64,000 nt of DNA from Spodoptera frugiperda (GCF_023101765.2 NC_064237.1:12692199-12756198); one strand, 5' to 3'; shown: positions 43,564 through 58,231, counted from the stretch's first letter. Translations and numbers: made by a program. Notes: generated by a model not told the origin, from the letters alone.

Positions 43564-45301
43564 GTGAGTAAATTCTTTATTTAAAAATATTAGTTATTAT
43601 AGTGAGTGTACAATGTGTAGTGCAAGGGAGCGGGAGTCGCCCTGAGTGTGTGCAAGGGATAATAGTGCCTGTAACAACGGTTCAAAGGTATAAAGTTGCG
43701 TGGAGGGCGTGCAGCGATTAAGGGATTATGTATGCTGTTTTTTTATTTTTATTTAATCGATGTGATTAGATTCCGCGTGGTTTTCGTCTATTTTCCATTT
43801 CATATTTTTGTGTTTGTTTTTTTCTAACAAAATGTCAGTTATAATTGTTCTAGTTTTATCCAATCCAATTTACCGTTTGCGTCAATTAAAATGTGTCATA
43901 TACGACCTATTTTTGTTAATTTCTGTAATGGCTAACGTGTCATCGCCGTTATTCCGGGCCGGGTTCAACGTTTGACTTCCAGTAATTTCAATTGTAGGGG
44001 CCGCAGTAATCAATAACTTTATACACGGTATAGGCACCTAACTAGGTGTACCTGCTTGGTATTTCCCCTAACTAATGTTCTAACCTATACGCGTGCCACA
44101 AAACATTGTCAAATCAATGTATTCTACTACACTCTAGTGGTATTTTGTACCCTCTTACTGACTGTATTTGGTGTATTTTTGATTGTACAATTATGTAGTT
44201 ACTCATACTGACAGCTGTCAGGTTTCATGACAGGTTGAATGACGTCATTTTAGGAAGTTTTTTTGTAGCCAACACTTGCATTCATGTTGAATCAATATAG
44301 TGTTCCCTCTTGTATGAAAATGAGCTGTTAGTACAAGAATGTTCGTTGTCAATGAAAAAAATATAAATTTTTCTTTACAATTTCTCTAAAATCCCAGTCA
44401 AATAGTTACTGTTATCAAAATTATGTTTTGTATATTCCCATAGATGATAATATCAGTACAGTTATCATCGTACTATCTCAACAAAGAACATAAAATTCAT
44501 TTTTACAACAGACACCTAAATAAAGTCAGAATTAACATAAAATATATTATGAGATTCTCACCATACATTTCTATGTCTTATCTCAAATAGGTTTTTTGGT
44601 CCACTATTGTATGTAAAAATATACTAAATAAAATTTTTGACTACATATCGTGTGAAAATAACTCAGTTTTACATTATCATTATCAAAATCATCGTCAACT
44701 ATTCTTGGTTCATCTTTTATTTATATATTTTTATTGTACACATTTAAGTAGCCTAGGTTTAATATGTGTGCAATGGGCGGTCTTATTACACAATGGTGAT
44801 TTCATCCATCTTCTGGTTTTTCTATAAAACTTCATAATGAGTTTGGTCAGGATTCGATTTTCAGTCAGTTAGGTATAGGATTAGGTTTATCATTTTATCA
44901 CCACAGTCCAAAAATTTGGACAATATTTAGGTAATCTGTCTGGTCTGGTGTTATCAGTTCCTGTGTTTATGTTAATTTTATTTTATTTTAGTATATTTAA
45001 TATTTAATATTTTTGACTTATCTGATCTAAAAAGAACCATTAAACAGAACATTTAATGTCAACGGTGATATTCAAAATAATATGTTAGAAACGTCTAAAG
45101 TTAAATAACGTGTCAGAAAACCTTGTATTTTCTTTACTGTGTGGGTACTTTGTAAAGAAATAAAACGAATAAAATCTACCCACAATACGAAGTAACATGT
45201 CTTACTATTTTTTCTATGTTAAGAACCACAGCAAATAAGCAAGTTAAAACCATTGACAAAAATATATCACATAATTTACAATTTACTTAATACTCATTTT
45301 T

Positions 45302-45440
45302 AATCGACTTCAAAAAAGGAGGTTCTCATTTTGACCTGTATGTATGTATATGTTTATCTCGCGTTTGACTAAACCGATTTTGATATGGTTTTTAGCACAG
45401 TATTTTTCAGTTTTGGGTATATTAACCGACTCGAAAAAAT
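45302..45440 (+). repeat. Family M repeat
   Basis: ATCGACTTCAAAAAAGGAGG, a TATGTATGTA stretch and CTAAACCGATTTTGATATGG are a known pattern of moth retroelement ends. A second start (ACCGACTCGAAAAAATGAGG) follows at 45424. Confidence 0.45.
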
Positions 45441-47261
45441 GAGGTTCGCACTTTACACGTGTTTAAACATGTGTGTTAAAGTGGGTTTTTTAAACTTAAT
45501 TTTATCTAACATTACTTCTAAACGATATTCTTTAAAACAAACCAATGACTATGTCAAACAAATGGCTTGTGAAATTATTACAATACATTAAACATTATTC
45601 ACAGTTTGTACAAACGAAACCATAAATTAATACCGTTACTAGTCACTACTTTTGTAATAATATTTTAGAATCACACGTTTCCCTGTATTACGTGGCCAAT
45701 AACTGCTGATAATTTTACATTCGTATTGAGTTCTCTAACAGTACTATAATGTTTACCTTTATTCACTCGGAACTGATTATGTAAAGCATTATTCTACGCT
45801 TCACAGCGTTCATAATTCACTTCCATAACAATATTAACTACCAAACCTTTGTCAATATCTTAATCTTCAATTTCAAATACAACGAAATTATTAAAATCTC
45901 CAATGAAATTTCAATCCTCATCAAAATTATCAAAATATTTTGCCGTTGCTAAATTCGAGTGTGCTCGAAAATTTCCAACAACAGCCAATCCTCTTGTTGT
46001 AATATATTTAAAACAAATATTCATGCTAAAGTGCCTCTTATTGTTTAATTTGTAGGATTCATTATGATTTGTACTTTCGTTTTCCTTTTAACAATTACCT
46101 CTGTAGCGGGTTGTGGATCTATATAAAACAGTGTGACTGATGAATCTATAGTATGATCGTTATTAAATTTTATTGCTACTAATTGTCTAACTACTATGTT
46201 ACTTAGAACAATACTATCACGTGTCTGTGTATCATTTATCGTACCACAAATTGACGTTAAAAGAAACATAAATCTATTTTTAGTTCCAAGATTTGTTCTT
46301 TGTAAACGTGTGAAGAGTACTTGTGAGAATTGGTTTAGTTGGCAAATTGTGACTCGTTCTTCGAGAATAATATTTTATAGTTATCAAATGTATTATAATA
46401 ATTAAATATTATAATGTTGGTTTTGAAATTGTAACTATGTATGTTTTGATAGATATGTATGTTTAGACATGTAGAAAGGATGGATGAAAGTAGATTTACG
46501 AAAGAAATATACTAGACGGATATGAATGAATAATAATAATAATAGATGAAAAAACAGTATGTAAGATACGTAACAATTGGCGTTCCGTTGTCGTTGGCGT
46601 TGTTGTACATAAGATTATGTATGTACGTATTCATGTAACTTTCGATATAATAAACTCATGCAACGTATCATAATATACTAATGGATTGATAATTTATTAC
46701 TAGAACCTTGTTCCTAATTAAAATCTTAAGTCTCGTTGGTATTTTTGTCTTCTAATCTCACTTTAGAGAATTTACATTCAAGGCATTAGCCAAACTAAAC
46801 ACGACTATAGATATACACATCTATCTATTTTAATCTAAACAGATGCAGACCTATTATTACCTAAGAATCATATCTCAATCAAAATGAAAAACGTTTTCAA
46901 ATAAATCAAAAACAATTTTTAGATCTGAAAATCTTTTCATTCATGTTTCCGCCATCAGCTGAAATATTTTTATGAAATCGAGCGGTAAGGAACGGTGCGT
47001 GAATCGACGGTTACCACACTCAAAACAGATTGACTAATACAAACAAATGCTGCCCACGCGCAAGTGTTGCCAGGGTGCGTTGAAATTTCCCTAGATTTGG
47101 ACGGGAAATTATTTATTTTACTTAATGCATTTTTTTAATAATTGTGATTTTTAACCAACTTTAAAGAAGGGAAGTTAGGATGAAAGAATTTAAAGTAAAA
47201 AATACATGATTAAATTTTTTTTTGATTAATTCTACGTAATTTCGTCTAAAGTATGTCTCAT

Positions 47262-47480
47262 TTTATTATAATTTTCGTGAGACATACTAAATTAATTATT
47301 ATGTTATCGGCTTACTAATATAACTGTTTGACGAGGAACTCGACTAGTTTGTAGCCAAGTCGTTTGTCACGGAATACTGCTCATGAATATGATCCTTGAT
47401 GATCTTTTAATGATTGATGTAGTAAGCCCACTAGGTAGTCCGTAGCAGCGGGCTAAGATATATCCTTAGGGACATAATTA
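47262..47480 (+). repeat. Family I repeat
   Basis: TTTCGTGAGACATACTAAAT, TTATTATGTTATCGGCTTAC, AACTGTTTGACGAGGAACTC and GGAATACTGCTCATGAATAT. It matches 53075-53225 and, inverted, 49025-49220. Confidence 0.65.
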
Positions 47481-48092
47481 TTTACTAAATTATTATATTT
47501 CCACCGATATCAAGTTATAAACCAAGTTACATAGGCAAGGAAAATAATACAAATTATTATTTCGATAAAAGTCAAACACATATTAGTAATCTTTACGAAA
47601 GTAACCAATAGCTCCCTGACTTCCTTATTTACCAAGTTTCAGTAATAACTTCCCAAGATTATTGCTTACCAGTCAAGCTTACTATCCAAGCAAATTATTG
47701 GAAAAACTTATTTGATCGAAAACATGTCTTGTTTTGTCTGTAACTAAGTTTGAATTAGTTTAGCATTGACTTTTAGTTATAAAAAAGAATATAATTGGAA
47801 AATTATTTACCATCCTATTCAATTTGACAAAATAATTCTCCCAGAATTCAGGGTAAAATTTGCTTTGTAAGTTGGCAACTCGATTCCAATGAAAACAACT
47901 GTCAATAGACGATAGAATGCGCTTACGACTGCCGTAAGGAGGTGTTCTATAAATGCGTGCGTTTTATTTATATCAATGTGGTGCTAGCTAGCTGTGTGAT
48001 AGCACGATGCTTCTCGCGGGTTTCATAAGACTTGACTAATGAGGGACTACATTTTTAACAGAGACAAAGCGGCAGTGTTTTCTTATAAACTT

Positions 48093-48200
48093 ACTAGCTT
48101 CTGCCAGAGGCTTCAACCACGTTCCCGTGGGATAAAAAGTATACTATCACGCAAGTCAGCTCATACCATGTCTGTGTACCTAATTTCATCAAAATCCGTA
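48093..48200 (+). repeat. Family G retroelement tail
   Basis: TAGCTTCTGCCAGAGGCTTC, CCCGTGGGATAAAAAGTATA and TTTCATCAAAATCCGTATTG. Confidence 0.55.
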
Positions 48201-48267
48201 TTGTGACGAGTCCGAGATTATGACGAATCCCTTTTTTTCGGGGGAGGCCCACAGTCCAGCAGTGGAG

Positions 48268-48286
48268 TCTCTTTCTCTCTCTCTCT

Positions 48287-48332
<46 letters not shown>

Positions 48333-48348
48333 CTCTCTCTTTCTCTCT
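48268..48348. repeat. CT microsatellite
   Basis: About 80 bp of near-pure CT dinucleotides with few interruptions (AAT, TT). The minus-strand open frame of Arg-Glu repeats over it is an artefact. Confidence 0.9.
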
Positions 48349-49024
48349 ATTGATATTAATTGGTTGGAAATTGGAATGTAGGTGGTCAGATATGTACTCC
48401 TTATTTTTATTTTTACTGACTTCAATAACAGGAGGAGGTACTATGTTCGAGTTGTTGTTGTTTTTTATTGTCTTATTTTACGCCACGTAAACAATCCCAC
48501 GGATTCTAAAAAAAAACAAACAATACGGGCTTAAAAGAAACTATTTCGCACGATGATAAGTATCACTTACTTGAGAGTCTCGTAGTAACCGTAATGGATA
48601 AAGATTAGAAGGGTCATTTATTTGATATCATTATACAATAAACTAGTTTTTTTTTCTCGCGACTTCATTCGTTGTTATGGGAATAGTAATTACCTGTATA
48701 TTGCCCCTACACTACATTTTCTCCGCGATAAAAAAGTAAGCTATGTTGCGAATAATAATAGTAGACGCCTTAGTTGCCACCTCCTCGACTTAAATTTTAC
48801 CAACATTAAGTATAAGTAGGTAGTGTTATCCATTTATTGATCATTTTACTGAATACCTAAAGCGACTAACAATAAGGGTACTTCTTCACCAGAGATGTGG
48901 TATGTACGAGTAGCTATGTTATGAAACAGGGGTAGATTATGGTCTGGAATACGACATATGATATTTGTTATCGCACAGAAATAGTACCTATACGCATCTT
49001 GCTATGTACTCAACCACCATTACA

Positions 49025-49220
49025 AGTTATAATTTTATTGTAACTTTCGTGAGGCATACTAAATTAATTATTATGTCATCTGATTTTAAACATTATTATA
49101 CGACAATCATCGTACCGTGGGTAGTGGAATTCTGCACATAAATATGAGCCTCTTAGCATGGCTTGAAACTAGCCGAGTTCCTCGTCAAACAGTTACGTGA
49201 GTAAGCCGATAACATTACAA
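49025..49220. repeat. Family I repeats in opposite orientation
   Basis: ACTTTCGTGAGGCATACTAA at 49041 and the inverted GAGTTCCTCGTCAAACAGTT, CACGTGAGTAAGCCGATAAC pattern near 49180-49215 are two ends of this family facing each other. It may be a complete short element with inverted ends. Confidence 0.55.
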
Positions 49221-49564
49221 GTTATTTTGAACTCAATAATAAATTGTGGTCACTAAATAATCACTGAAACTTAACCAATTACAGTAATTGTAACCAAATA
49301 TCCTGTTTACGGTACAATTTTAACCGTGATGACGTCATTACGCATATGTTTCTTAATTCTTGACCTTGTAAACATATACCAAAGTTACATGCATCTGATT
49401 GAAAAGAATTCAATGTTATCTGAGACAGTGATTTTATTGAAACAGTAGTTTATGATGTCATGTTAAAGTTAGATCATTCGGTATATCTTTTGTGGAGTAA
49501 GCAGAGTTGTAAGTGAGCATAGTGCAGTCAGTTGAGTCGATGATGACGTTATTGATACTACATT

Positions 49565-49612
49565 ATAAATGCTTAGAATTATATAAAGACTGTTATAATT
49601 CTAAGCATTTAT
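49565..49612. repeat. Perfect 19 bp stem hairpin
   Basis: ATAAATGCTTAGAATTATA (49565-49583) and its exact complement (49594-49612) enclose a 10 nt loop. It is too AT-rich and short to call a microRNA. Confidence 0.85.
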
Positions 49613-49704
49613 CCAACTTTTATAACGATGATTTAGGGAAGTTATAAGCAGAACAAACTTGAATAAAACCGATACGACCTTCGAGCAAGGGCGTATTCCT
49701 TTTA

Positions 49705-49805
49705 AAACCTGTGACTCCTCTGGTGTTGCGGGTGTCTATGGACGGCGCTAATCTTTTTACCTTCAGGTGAATCGTCTGCTCGTTTGCCCCTATTCCATAA
49801 AACAT
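49705..49805 (+). repeat. Family C repeat fragment
   Basis: GTGACTCCTCTGGTGTTGCG, GGTGTCTATGGACGGCG and CGTCTGCTCGTTTGCCCC. Confidence 0.55.
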
Positions 49806-50436
49806 ACATTGTACTGATTTTCTAGGTACAAAACTATAATAATACCTTGAAAACAGTAAACAATTATTATAGACTTCACACATTACACACACTCAATTTC
49901 ACACACCCTTTAATAACAAAGAAAAAAAATATAAAATAATGAAAAACAAAAGCAAAACATAATTCAACACAGACATAAAAATCTAGAAGCGCCAATGCCA
50001 ATACAATACAGCGTAGTACGTAGCTACGATACAAAATAAAAGCAGAAACGCCCCCGTCCCATTAAAAAAAAAAATGCAGCCGCGTAGTGATTTTATTTTG
50101 TCTGCCTGCACCCTCCCATCTGTCTGCTCCAAGCTTATTACTGGATTTTATTTCGGATTCCTGTACATTTTATAGTGAAAAATGGAGTCTGGGAATATTG
50201 GGAAATGGTATTTGCACGTATTTTTTGTTCTTTGTTATCTCCATCGGCGATTGTTATGGCTGATCTAGCAATTTATTTGTGTAGATATCTGTGTTATATG
50301 CTTTCGAAGTAACTATCATTGGATTTTTCGTTTGGATTTTTTACCAATAGAACATAATACAATAAACGATTGGTTTCAAACTGTGATACCTAATTTAAAA
50401 CCAATCTTTCATAGAAACTCCATTTTTTTATATATT

Positions 50437-50700
50437 GACTGCCTCGTTGGTCAATGAGTTGCAGGTACGACTGTCGGACAGGGGGTCTCGGGTTCGATTC
50501 CGGGGTCGGGCAAAGTAATACTGGGTTTTTTTCGGTTTTTCGAAAATTTCTCAGTAGTAGCACGGAGTCTGGAATTGTATCTAGTATACAACACGGGACT
50601 TCTAACACAAGTGGTGAAAAGTGCGTATACATTGTATAGCGGCATTATGTGCCGTAAAGTGCACCTCTGCCTACACCTCTGGGGATTAAAGGCGAGACGT
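50437..50700 (+). repeat. SINE family B, full length
   Basis: GACTGCCTCGTTGGTCAATG, box B GGTTCGATTCC, TTTTTCGGTTTTTCGAAAAT, and the end GGGGATTAAAGGCGAGACG. The most complete copy in the window. Confidence 0.8.
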
Positions 50701-51177
50701 TTTTATATACAGAAGATTTTTGAGTTAGTATCGATTTCGATTTCTACGTTTGCTAAATATTTTATTTAATTCGTCTACTATCTACAGTTTTATAGACTAT
50801 CGTGGACGGCTAACCTTATCAATGCTTATCGATTACGTTCTGATTATAGATAGCAGAATTGGTATTCCTTTTTGTATATTTAGCTTTTCATTTTGTCCTC
50901 CATTTTATTTTTAGAACACAATTTATTGACCGGTTTATCTGGTAATTGGAAACCTCTTTGTGACTTAGATGATTATAACTAAAAACAACTTTATTTGTAT
51001 AGGGTGTCGTTTGAAAATAAGTAACTTCAAAATGCTTGTATAGAATATAATTAGTATACAAATGTATTTTCTTAAATTTTATTCAGTAGTTGCCTTATTA
51101 TTCTTACAACATTACAGATATCTACTTATGACAATAATTACTATAGCATTTGTAAAAATTTCAAACTACACGTTAAG

Positions 51178-51272
51178 TGTGACTCCTCTGGTGTTGCGAG
51201 TTTCCATGGGTGGCGTTGATCGCTTACCATCAGGAGAACCGTCTGCTCGTTTTCCCATTTTATTCCATAAAA
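51178..51272 (+). repeat. Family C repeat fragment
   Basis: GTGACTCCTCTGGTGTTGCG, CTTACCATCAGGAGAACCG and TTCCATAAAAAAG. Confidence 0.55.
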
Positions 51273-52424
51273 AAGTATGAGTTCTTGAATTCCCTAAAAA
51301 TAACTCATAAAGAACAATACATCAAATTACGAACATTAAAATTTCAACATTGAGACGATTTTCAACGAGAACTTTGTAAACAAAAATGTGTAGTTTGTTT
51401 GATCTAACAAAATGGCTGACCCAGGAAATTGTGTCCAGCCAGACTCGCCTCGAACCACTAGATCGAAACACCAGAATAAATCAAGTGTGTATGAAATATA
51501 TCCACTGGGGCGAAGGGCTTATTATGAACGTATAAATAATGGGAAAACATTCCCATGTGATCGGAACTCTATGAGATTTTGTATTGGCTAGTACAGGGGT
51601 AAATAATTGCCCATGTCGAGGTCACACTATAGATTAATGGGGCACTTCAGTTAGTAGGCTTAGCCACTGATGCTTGACTGATTTTCAACATTATACCAAT
51701 TGGGTTAATGGTGAAAGTTCATTGTGTATGATATTGTTGTTAGGACTTTGTGTAAGTAAAGTCAAGGCTATTTTTGGTTAGAAATAACTATCAGTATATA
51801 ATATAACTTTGCGGATTATTTGGCATAGAATTTTGTTATACACTGCTTCGTCTTTGTTGTGGTAGTCAAGTAGGTTGTCGAGTATGCTGTCCTAATTTCA
51901 AGGAGTGGGAAAAAGTGTCATTAAATCAAATGGTTATCGGTATTGTAAGTCATGGAACTCTATGTTTAGCATAATTGTTACACTCTTAATGGGTATGGCG
52001 AACCCATGGTATGAATATGAAACCATAAAAGTGTAGAAAATTTGTTCACCTTTAAATAAACCTACCTAACCTTTGTCCAATTTATCGGAGAGTAACAAAC
52101 GTGAACAAACTGTGATTTACAACCAAGTGTTAGTCGAAAAGTATTTACGAAGGTTAGCGACTATATTTTACCTAAAGCTCGTATTTTTTGACCTTTTCCA
52201 AAGAACAGTAAAAATAGTGAAAGGGTGAATAGCCGGTTTTCCTGTTAGGAGTCTCGTAAAAGGTATCGATTGGGCGATGTATCGAAGTAAGTGTATGGTC
52301 GACCTGCGAACACCTGGACGACACGTAGAAAGAGCATTCTGTGAGACGTGACGTCAGATTAGTTTTCTTGTGTATTTTATTTGATGTTCTTTTGTATTTG
52401 TAGTATTTTGGCTTTTATTAGGGC

Positions 52425-52550
52425 TGATGCCTAGTCCGGAGCTGTGGACAACCTTGTGGTTACCGGGGCTCCGGCTCGAAAACCAGGAGTATAAACGGGG
52501 TCGCTTTTAGTCAAAAGTCATTGGATAATTTCGCCTTGCCCCCTGAAATA
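52425..52550 (+). repeat. Family E repeat
   Basis: GTCCGGAGCTGTGGACAACC, GGGCTCCGGCTCGAAAACCA and AAAGTCATTGGATAATTTCG. Confidence 0.55.
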
Positions 52551-53074
52551 ACCAAATAACTGTATCCTTCGCTATAATTCTCAACATATATGCATAGATT
52601 TTCTAGTATTACAAAACATTAATAGCAGTTTTCGATAACGCAATCATCAGATATAAGCACACACTTCTCACAACAATTTCACTAACAACTTATGAAACTT
52701 AACTAACTTAAAGCCACGCTTCTGTCTCCAAAAATAACGATCACCGTTTATTTTACCTAACATAACCTCAGCCTGTACCAAAATTTTTCCATTTCCAGCC
52801 CCATTATAATAACCAACTAAATTCTTTCCCACAAGGAAAACGCTTCTTTCAGGGAAGCCTATTTTTGTTATATCCTTATATGATTGGTAAATAGGAAGGT
52901 ATGACACTTAACTTAATTGCTTTCCTGTTTTCGCTCTATTACGTTTGACTCTGTTGACGGCATTTGTTTTGGCTCAGTAACGTCGTCTTGTCAAATGGGT
53001 TTGATCTCTGATTCGTGTAATGTAGTTGATGGGTTTTTTTTTCTATTGAGTGGTCTTTAATGCACATTTTGTTT

Positions 53075-53225
53075 TACTATAACTTTCGTGAGACATACTA
53101 AATTAATTATTATGTTATCGGCTTACTCACGTAACTATTTGACGAGGAATTCGGTCAGTTTCAAGCCATGCTAGAGGCTCATATTGATGAGCAGCATTCC
53201 GCGACACACGACGCGGCGATTGTCG
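53075..53225 (+). repeat. Family I repeat
   Basis: CTTTCGTGAGACATACTAAA, TCGGCTTACTCACGTAACTA, GCCATGCTAGAGGCTCATAT and GATGAGCAGCATTCCGCG. Confidence 0.65.
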
Positions 53226-54416
53226 CGCTGCTGCACATTTTGTGGTTGCTTTCTCAGCTTATTTCATGAATTGTGTAAAGTCTTGTTGAATTTATCTGGT
53301 CTAAAACTTTATCTAGAATTTCGGTTTGATGTTAGGAACTAATCTCTTTTAACTAAAAATCACGGTTTACTCACTTACTTACTTATTCTTCAGCGAGCGC
53401 GATGTCGTCGCCCCGTCTATGACTCGAAACTAATACAGCTTTCCTCCAAAACTAATGTCTTTCTTTGTTATAATGGGTGTATGGTGAATTTACTTTGATA
53501 TCCACATTTATGTGATTAAAGCTTTTGGATATTGTCTTACCCAACTACTTAAGTGCCTGTAGGGCAAGCTCTTTACATAGACAGAAATGATTGTCTATGT
53601 ATATACGTTTATTTATTTCTGATTATAAATAAATGTTCTTTGTGAAGGGTACTAATGGTGCAAGTGATTTATTCTAGCTTATGCAAGATTGTAGGAACAG
53701 AATATTTTCTCTCCAAGCCATTATATCCTCTCTTACGATGGTACTTAGGTTGATATTTATTTGCATTAGTATTACCACACATTTACCTGGCTTCAATGTT
53801 ATCGACTTTCCAGCTCTATAGTGCTTCTTTGATCTTTCAATCTACATCATTGCTAGGGATTTAGGTTTAGTAATATTTTGTTCTGAATACTTATCTACGA
53901 CTTAGCATTAATTTTATTTTTATATAGTAAGGACTATTATGCTGCTATCATACGTAAAGTTTAACATTATTAGAAGATTATGAGACTCTTTTGCTTTGCT
54001 ACTGGTAGTAGTCTAGTCAAGTTGCTTGTCAACAAATTACGAGAGCAATTCTCTAATTTTCTGATCTCTGAAATTTTAATTGTTTTCAAACCTTTATTTT
54101 CATTATAACCCTTACCAATATTTGAAAACATTATCGATCGTAACTTTTTCTTTGACAAATTCAAGTTATTATGATCCGCATTCATATCCACAAACAAAAC
54201 AAATCTCGAAAGAAACAATATAGCATAAACAGTCTTAAAAATAACACCCACAATATTTCACACAAATAGCGTGATGATTGTCATCATAATCATCATCATC
54301 TGTCGGCGAGCATCCATTTAAAGAACATTACACCATGCAGATGACTTACATTAGCATCTGACCTGTTAATGTTGCACCATAATAATATAAATGTATCCTA
54401 TGTAGCTAGGTAAATA

Positions 54417-54660
54417 TATATTTTTTATGGTGTAAGCGGGTAAACGAGCAGACGGATTACCTGATGGTAAGCAATCATCGCCGCCCGAAACACCAGAGGC
54501 GTTAAAAATGTGTTGCCAGCCTTTTAGAGCTTAGGAATTTAAGGGTTTTATGGGATTGGGGGATTGGAAAGAATGAGGAGGTAATTAGGCCTCCAGTAAC
54601 TTCACTCACACAACAACGGTCACAAAATATGAAATTTTCTGTTCACATCACACAACATCA
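54417..54660 (-). repeat. Family C repeat, inverted
   Basis: TATTTTTTATGGTGTAAGCG, ACCTGATGGTAAGCAATCAT, CACCAGAGGCGTTAAAAATG and GGAGGTAATTAGGCCTCCAG. Confidence 0.65.
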
Positions 54661-55746
54661 ACAGCCGATAAATAGCCACTGCTGCCCAAGGGCCTCTGTA
54701 TTTTTATGTATGTGTCAATATTAAATCTGTTTTTATTTTATTTAAGTTCTATTACTTCGTATCGATAGATTTTTTGTTGTTTAATATTTGCTGGCGTTTA
54801 TGCTAATGGCTGACTGTCATATTTATTTGTTTGACAGTATAATGTCTGTGTCTCCTCATTTGAATTACCAATTTAATATTATGTTTACAATAATTGTACT
54901 AAATATAGAATCAAGGCCATTGAACAATGTATTATTTGCGTTGGTTAAGCAGAAACCTATCTAGGTATTGTTTACTTTTGCAAAATAATCTTCAAGTGTT
55001 GTAGTGCGCGCGGAATTAGCGGCCGCTTTTAGGTGATGAAGGGGATAGTTTTCAAACTGCTTGCAACGCATATGAGATAAGACAATAAGATATCGTTAAA
55101 GCGACAAGTCCACCACAACCTCCCAAACCGTTGCAACCGTTTTGGATCCCACAACGAAATAAATCGGAGGAGAAGAAAAAATATCGTGAAAACTAAATTA
55201 TTGAAACAAAAGACAAATAACCTTGTTCCACGCAGTTTAACCGCGCGGCCAACTAGTAGCAGTGGACACTAACAAAACTACACAAAACCGCATTTAAACC
55301 CCATTACTTCACCACTTAATACTAAACACCCTTTGTGTTCAAATACGTAGAAAAAAGCCTTTACCAACATATAAACGTTTCCCTTAAAATTTTACGATCG
55401 GCATCAGGTGGTTGTACATGTACACGGCTTCGCGTCCTATAAAACTGAATGCCTGCAAAAAATATTTGAACACGCACGATGAAAGTAAGCCATCAACGAA
55501 CAAAAAAACGGGCAGATATATTTTTATATATTGCCTATACCAGATGTCTTAGGGAACTGTTATTTATGCGACAAAAATTCTAGCACGTGTAGGTCTTTCT
55601 TGTTTCTTTTCTTATATAAGTTAGGGCTTTGAAGAAGAAATAGGGCGATTTTATAGAATGGTCTGCTACTGATAGTTTGTTTTTTTTTTAACCACAAATG
55701 TATGAATTGAGTGACACTAATTTCCATTGTAGAAAATCATTTTTTT

Positions 55747-55908
55747 CAAACATTGCCCTAAGATTTTCTCCTGTGTCGTGGTTACGTTTGCAAACATACA
55801 AGTTCACATACACATGACACCTAGACCGGGAACAACAATCTGTGAATTAGACAAAGAGTGGTTCCGTGTGGGAATCGAACCAGCGACACGTTGCGTTTAG
55901 CCACCGCG
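55747..55908 (-). repeat. SINE family A, head truncated
   Basis: The plus strand reads AACATTGCCCTAAGATTTTC, CCTGTGTCGTGG, then GTGGGAATCGAACCAGCGAC. The tRNA-like head is partly deleted. Confidence 0.65.
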
Positions 55909-58231
55909 CGAATATATAATAATATATAATAAAACTTGAACATTGTGAAATGCTCCATACAAACTTCCACCTCCTATTTTAAGGAAGTGTTGTAGCGGAC
56001 AAATAGTAGCTTATGGCTTCTTCTTCCCCTTTAATTATCTCCATTTAAAAAATCATGTAGATTCGTTGCTCCGTTTTATCATTAAAGACGGACAATTAAA
56101 CGAACACACTTTCACATTTATATAATAGTATGGATGATTATTTCGCCCAATCCACTAATCAAGGACATCTATCATAAAATTCCTATTCACTATGCAGATA
56201 AGAACAGTAAAACGTCTGAAACACTCAACATAAAAACATACAGACATGTATATTGTGATACAACTCATAGATGTCCGCTAAATATCGGGGTTTGGGTCTC
56301 CCCTCCATATATACACATATAACAAAATATATATACAGACGTAACGACATAGTTACATGTTACAACTGACCCAAAATTCCTCTGTCCTCGCGAGGGAGGT
56401 TTCACTCTCATTTATTGCAAACATTTGTCTTTTCATAAATATTTCGTTTATCTATGTAGGTAGTTTGTTTTTGGTGAAATTGTCGTATAAAAAGCGTCGG
56501 GCCGAGGATTGTGCCTTGAGGAACACCAATGTTATCTATTAATTTAGTATAACGAGGTTTTCTTTTATGCTATTTTGACTTTATTTGGAGGAATTGTGAT
56601 TTTATTTTAAACTTTATCTAAAATAATAATTGTTTCTATCAATATAACAAACTTTATCTTAAGTCAAAAGATTCAAAGCTACAGCATCATACAAAGTACC
56701 TACCTACAAATTAAATAAACAACACCTTGTATTTTGATACTATTTCTAAAACGTTTTATGTAGGTATATCTAGATATACCTAAAAAGCTTGGTATCTATA
56801 TATATTCAGCTAACAAGACAAACTCGTAAACCCCCAAACCTGTAACTTAATACAAATAATGACGTAGAAACACACAAAAACATTACACATATAACAGAAG
56901 CATCTACTATAAAGAAACCAAGACATATTTGACACGCCTTACAAACAAGAACTCCTTAACGACACCACGTACAAAATAAGCGTGTAAACTCAAAAACAGA
57001 AATGCTTAAAATCATCAGCAAACGCTTACTTAAAAACCCCCACTTATACACGTTTCCCGTCAAATGAGAACGTCGTCAACATATCGCTATTTCACTCAAA
57101 ATAACTGACCTAAAAACCGACTCATTCTGCCACTGACAGGGGAATTTGGCAACCCTGCGATAGGGCTGCCCCCATTCATGTAACGGACCCTAATTTTGAA
57201 AAAAGGCTGCGTGAGGACTTCAAAAAGGATGTTTCCGTTTCATGCATTTTTATGTGTTCGTACTTTAATAAAAGGTTTTTGGATTGCTTTCATGGTTCAC
57301 ACCGTTTTCTAATATTAGACTATTATCGGGAACTTTCTGAATTTGTTTGATGGTTACATTAATGTCCGATAAGTATTGTGCGTCCAAACTAAATGTCAAA
57401 GGAAACAATGTAACCAACAATTGTATTGTGAACCCGATTGGAAAAAGTGACCTACAGAGTTTCTGGCTCATTTTTCGCCATAGGAATCTACATTATAGGA
57501 ACGAGCAGATAGAGCAACTAGAGGACTAGTAGACTGACATTTTTAATATTTGCTTTGACATTCAAAAGTGTCTTCCTGGTCTATAACATAAATAATTTTG
57601 ACTTTGACTTTGAATGATACCACTGCGTCTTTATTGATCAACGTAATCAAAATTGAAGAATATCATCACATTCTAAGTAACACTTCACATAACGACCCGC
57701 GATTGTCGCGACAATAAACTGAGTGAAAAGAAACACAATAAAATTTTCGTAACAAAACACCCAAAATGTGTTGGCACGATCAATAACCCGTGTCTAAGTG
57801 CTGATTATAATATTCTAAATACATAAACACATTGCTTCACTCAAAATGAGTGACCCAAAAACGGAGTGGTCTCATTTTGTAAATGTGACAAGGGGAGGAT
57901 TTTCGACCCCCTCCTTCGATAGGGCTGTTTGTGGCTTGCGAAAAGAAAAGCTCCCCGTGTTTCAGATTCGGCTCGGCCGGAATTATTTGCCGTGATTTCG
58001 GAACTATGGTTACTTAGCTTGATTATTTTGGAGATCAACTTCTTACCTTTGTTTTTGAAGTGGTGACACAAGTAAATTGTTGTGTTCATGAGTTATTCAT
58101 GTTTGCCACCTTTGGTAAATATGACACCTTCTTCTATATTGAAGTGTTGGAGCAGATTGTATTTATATATACAGAAACGTTCACTTAACATCTTTTACTC
58201 AAATCTCATTAAAGCTAAACCTTCTTTAAAA

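Noticed and set aside
48189..48425. Minus-strand open frame rich in Arg-Glu repeats
   Set aside because: It is a translation of the CT microsatellite.
57347..57529. Opposed small open frames near 57.3 kb
   Set aside because: No recognisable domain, splice sites or repeats supporting a gene.
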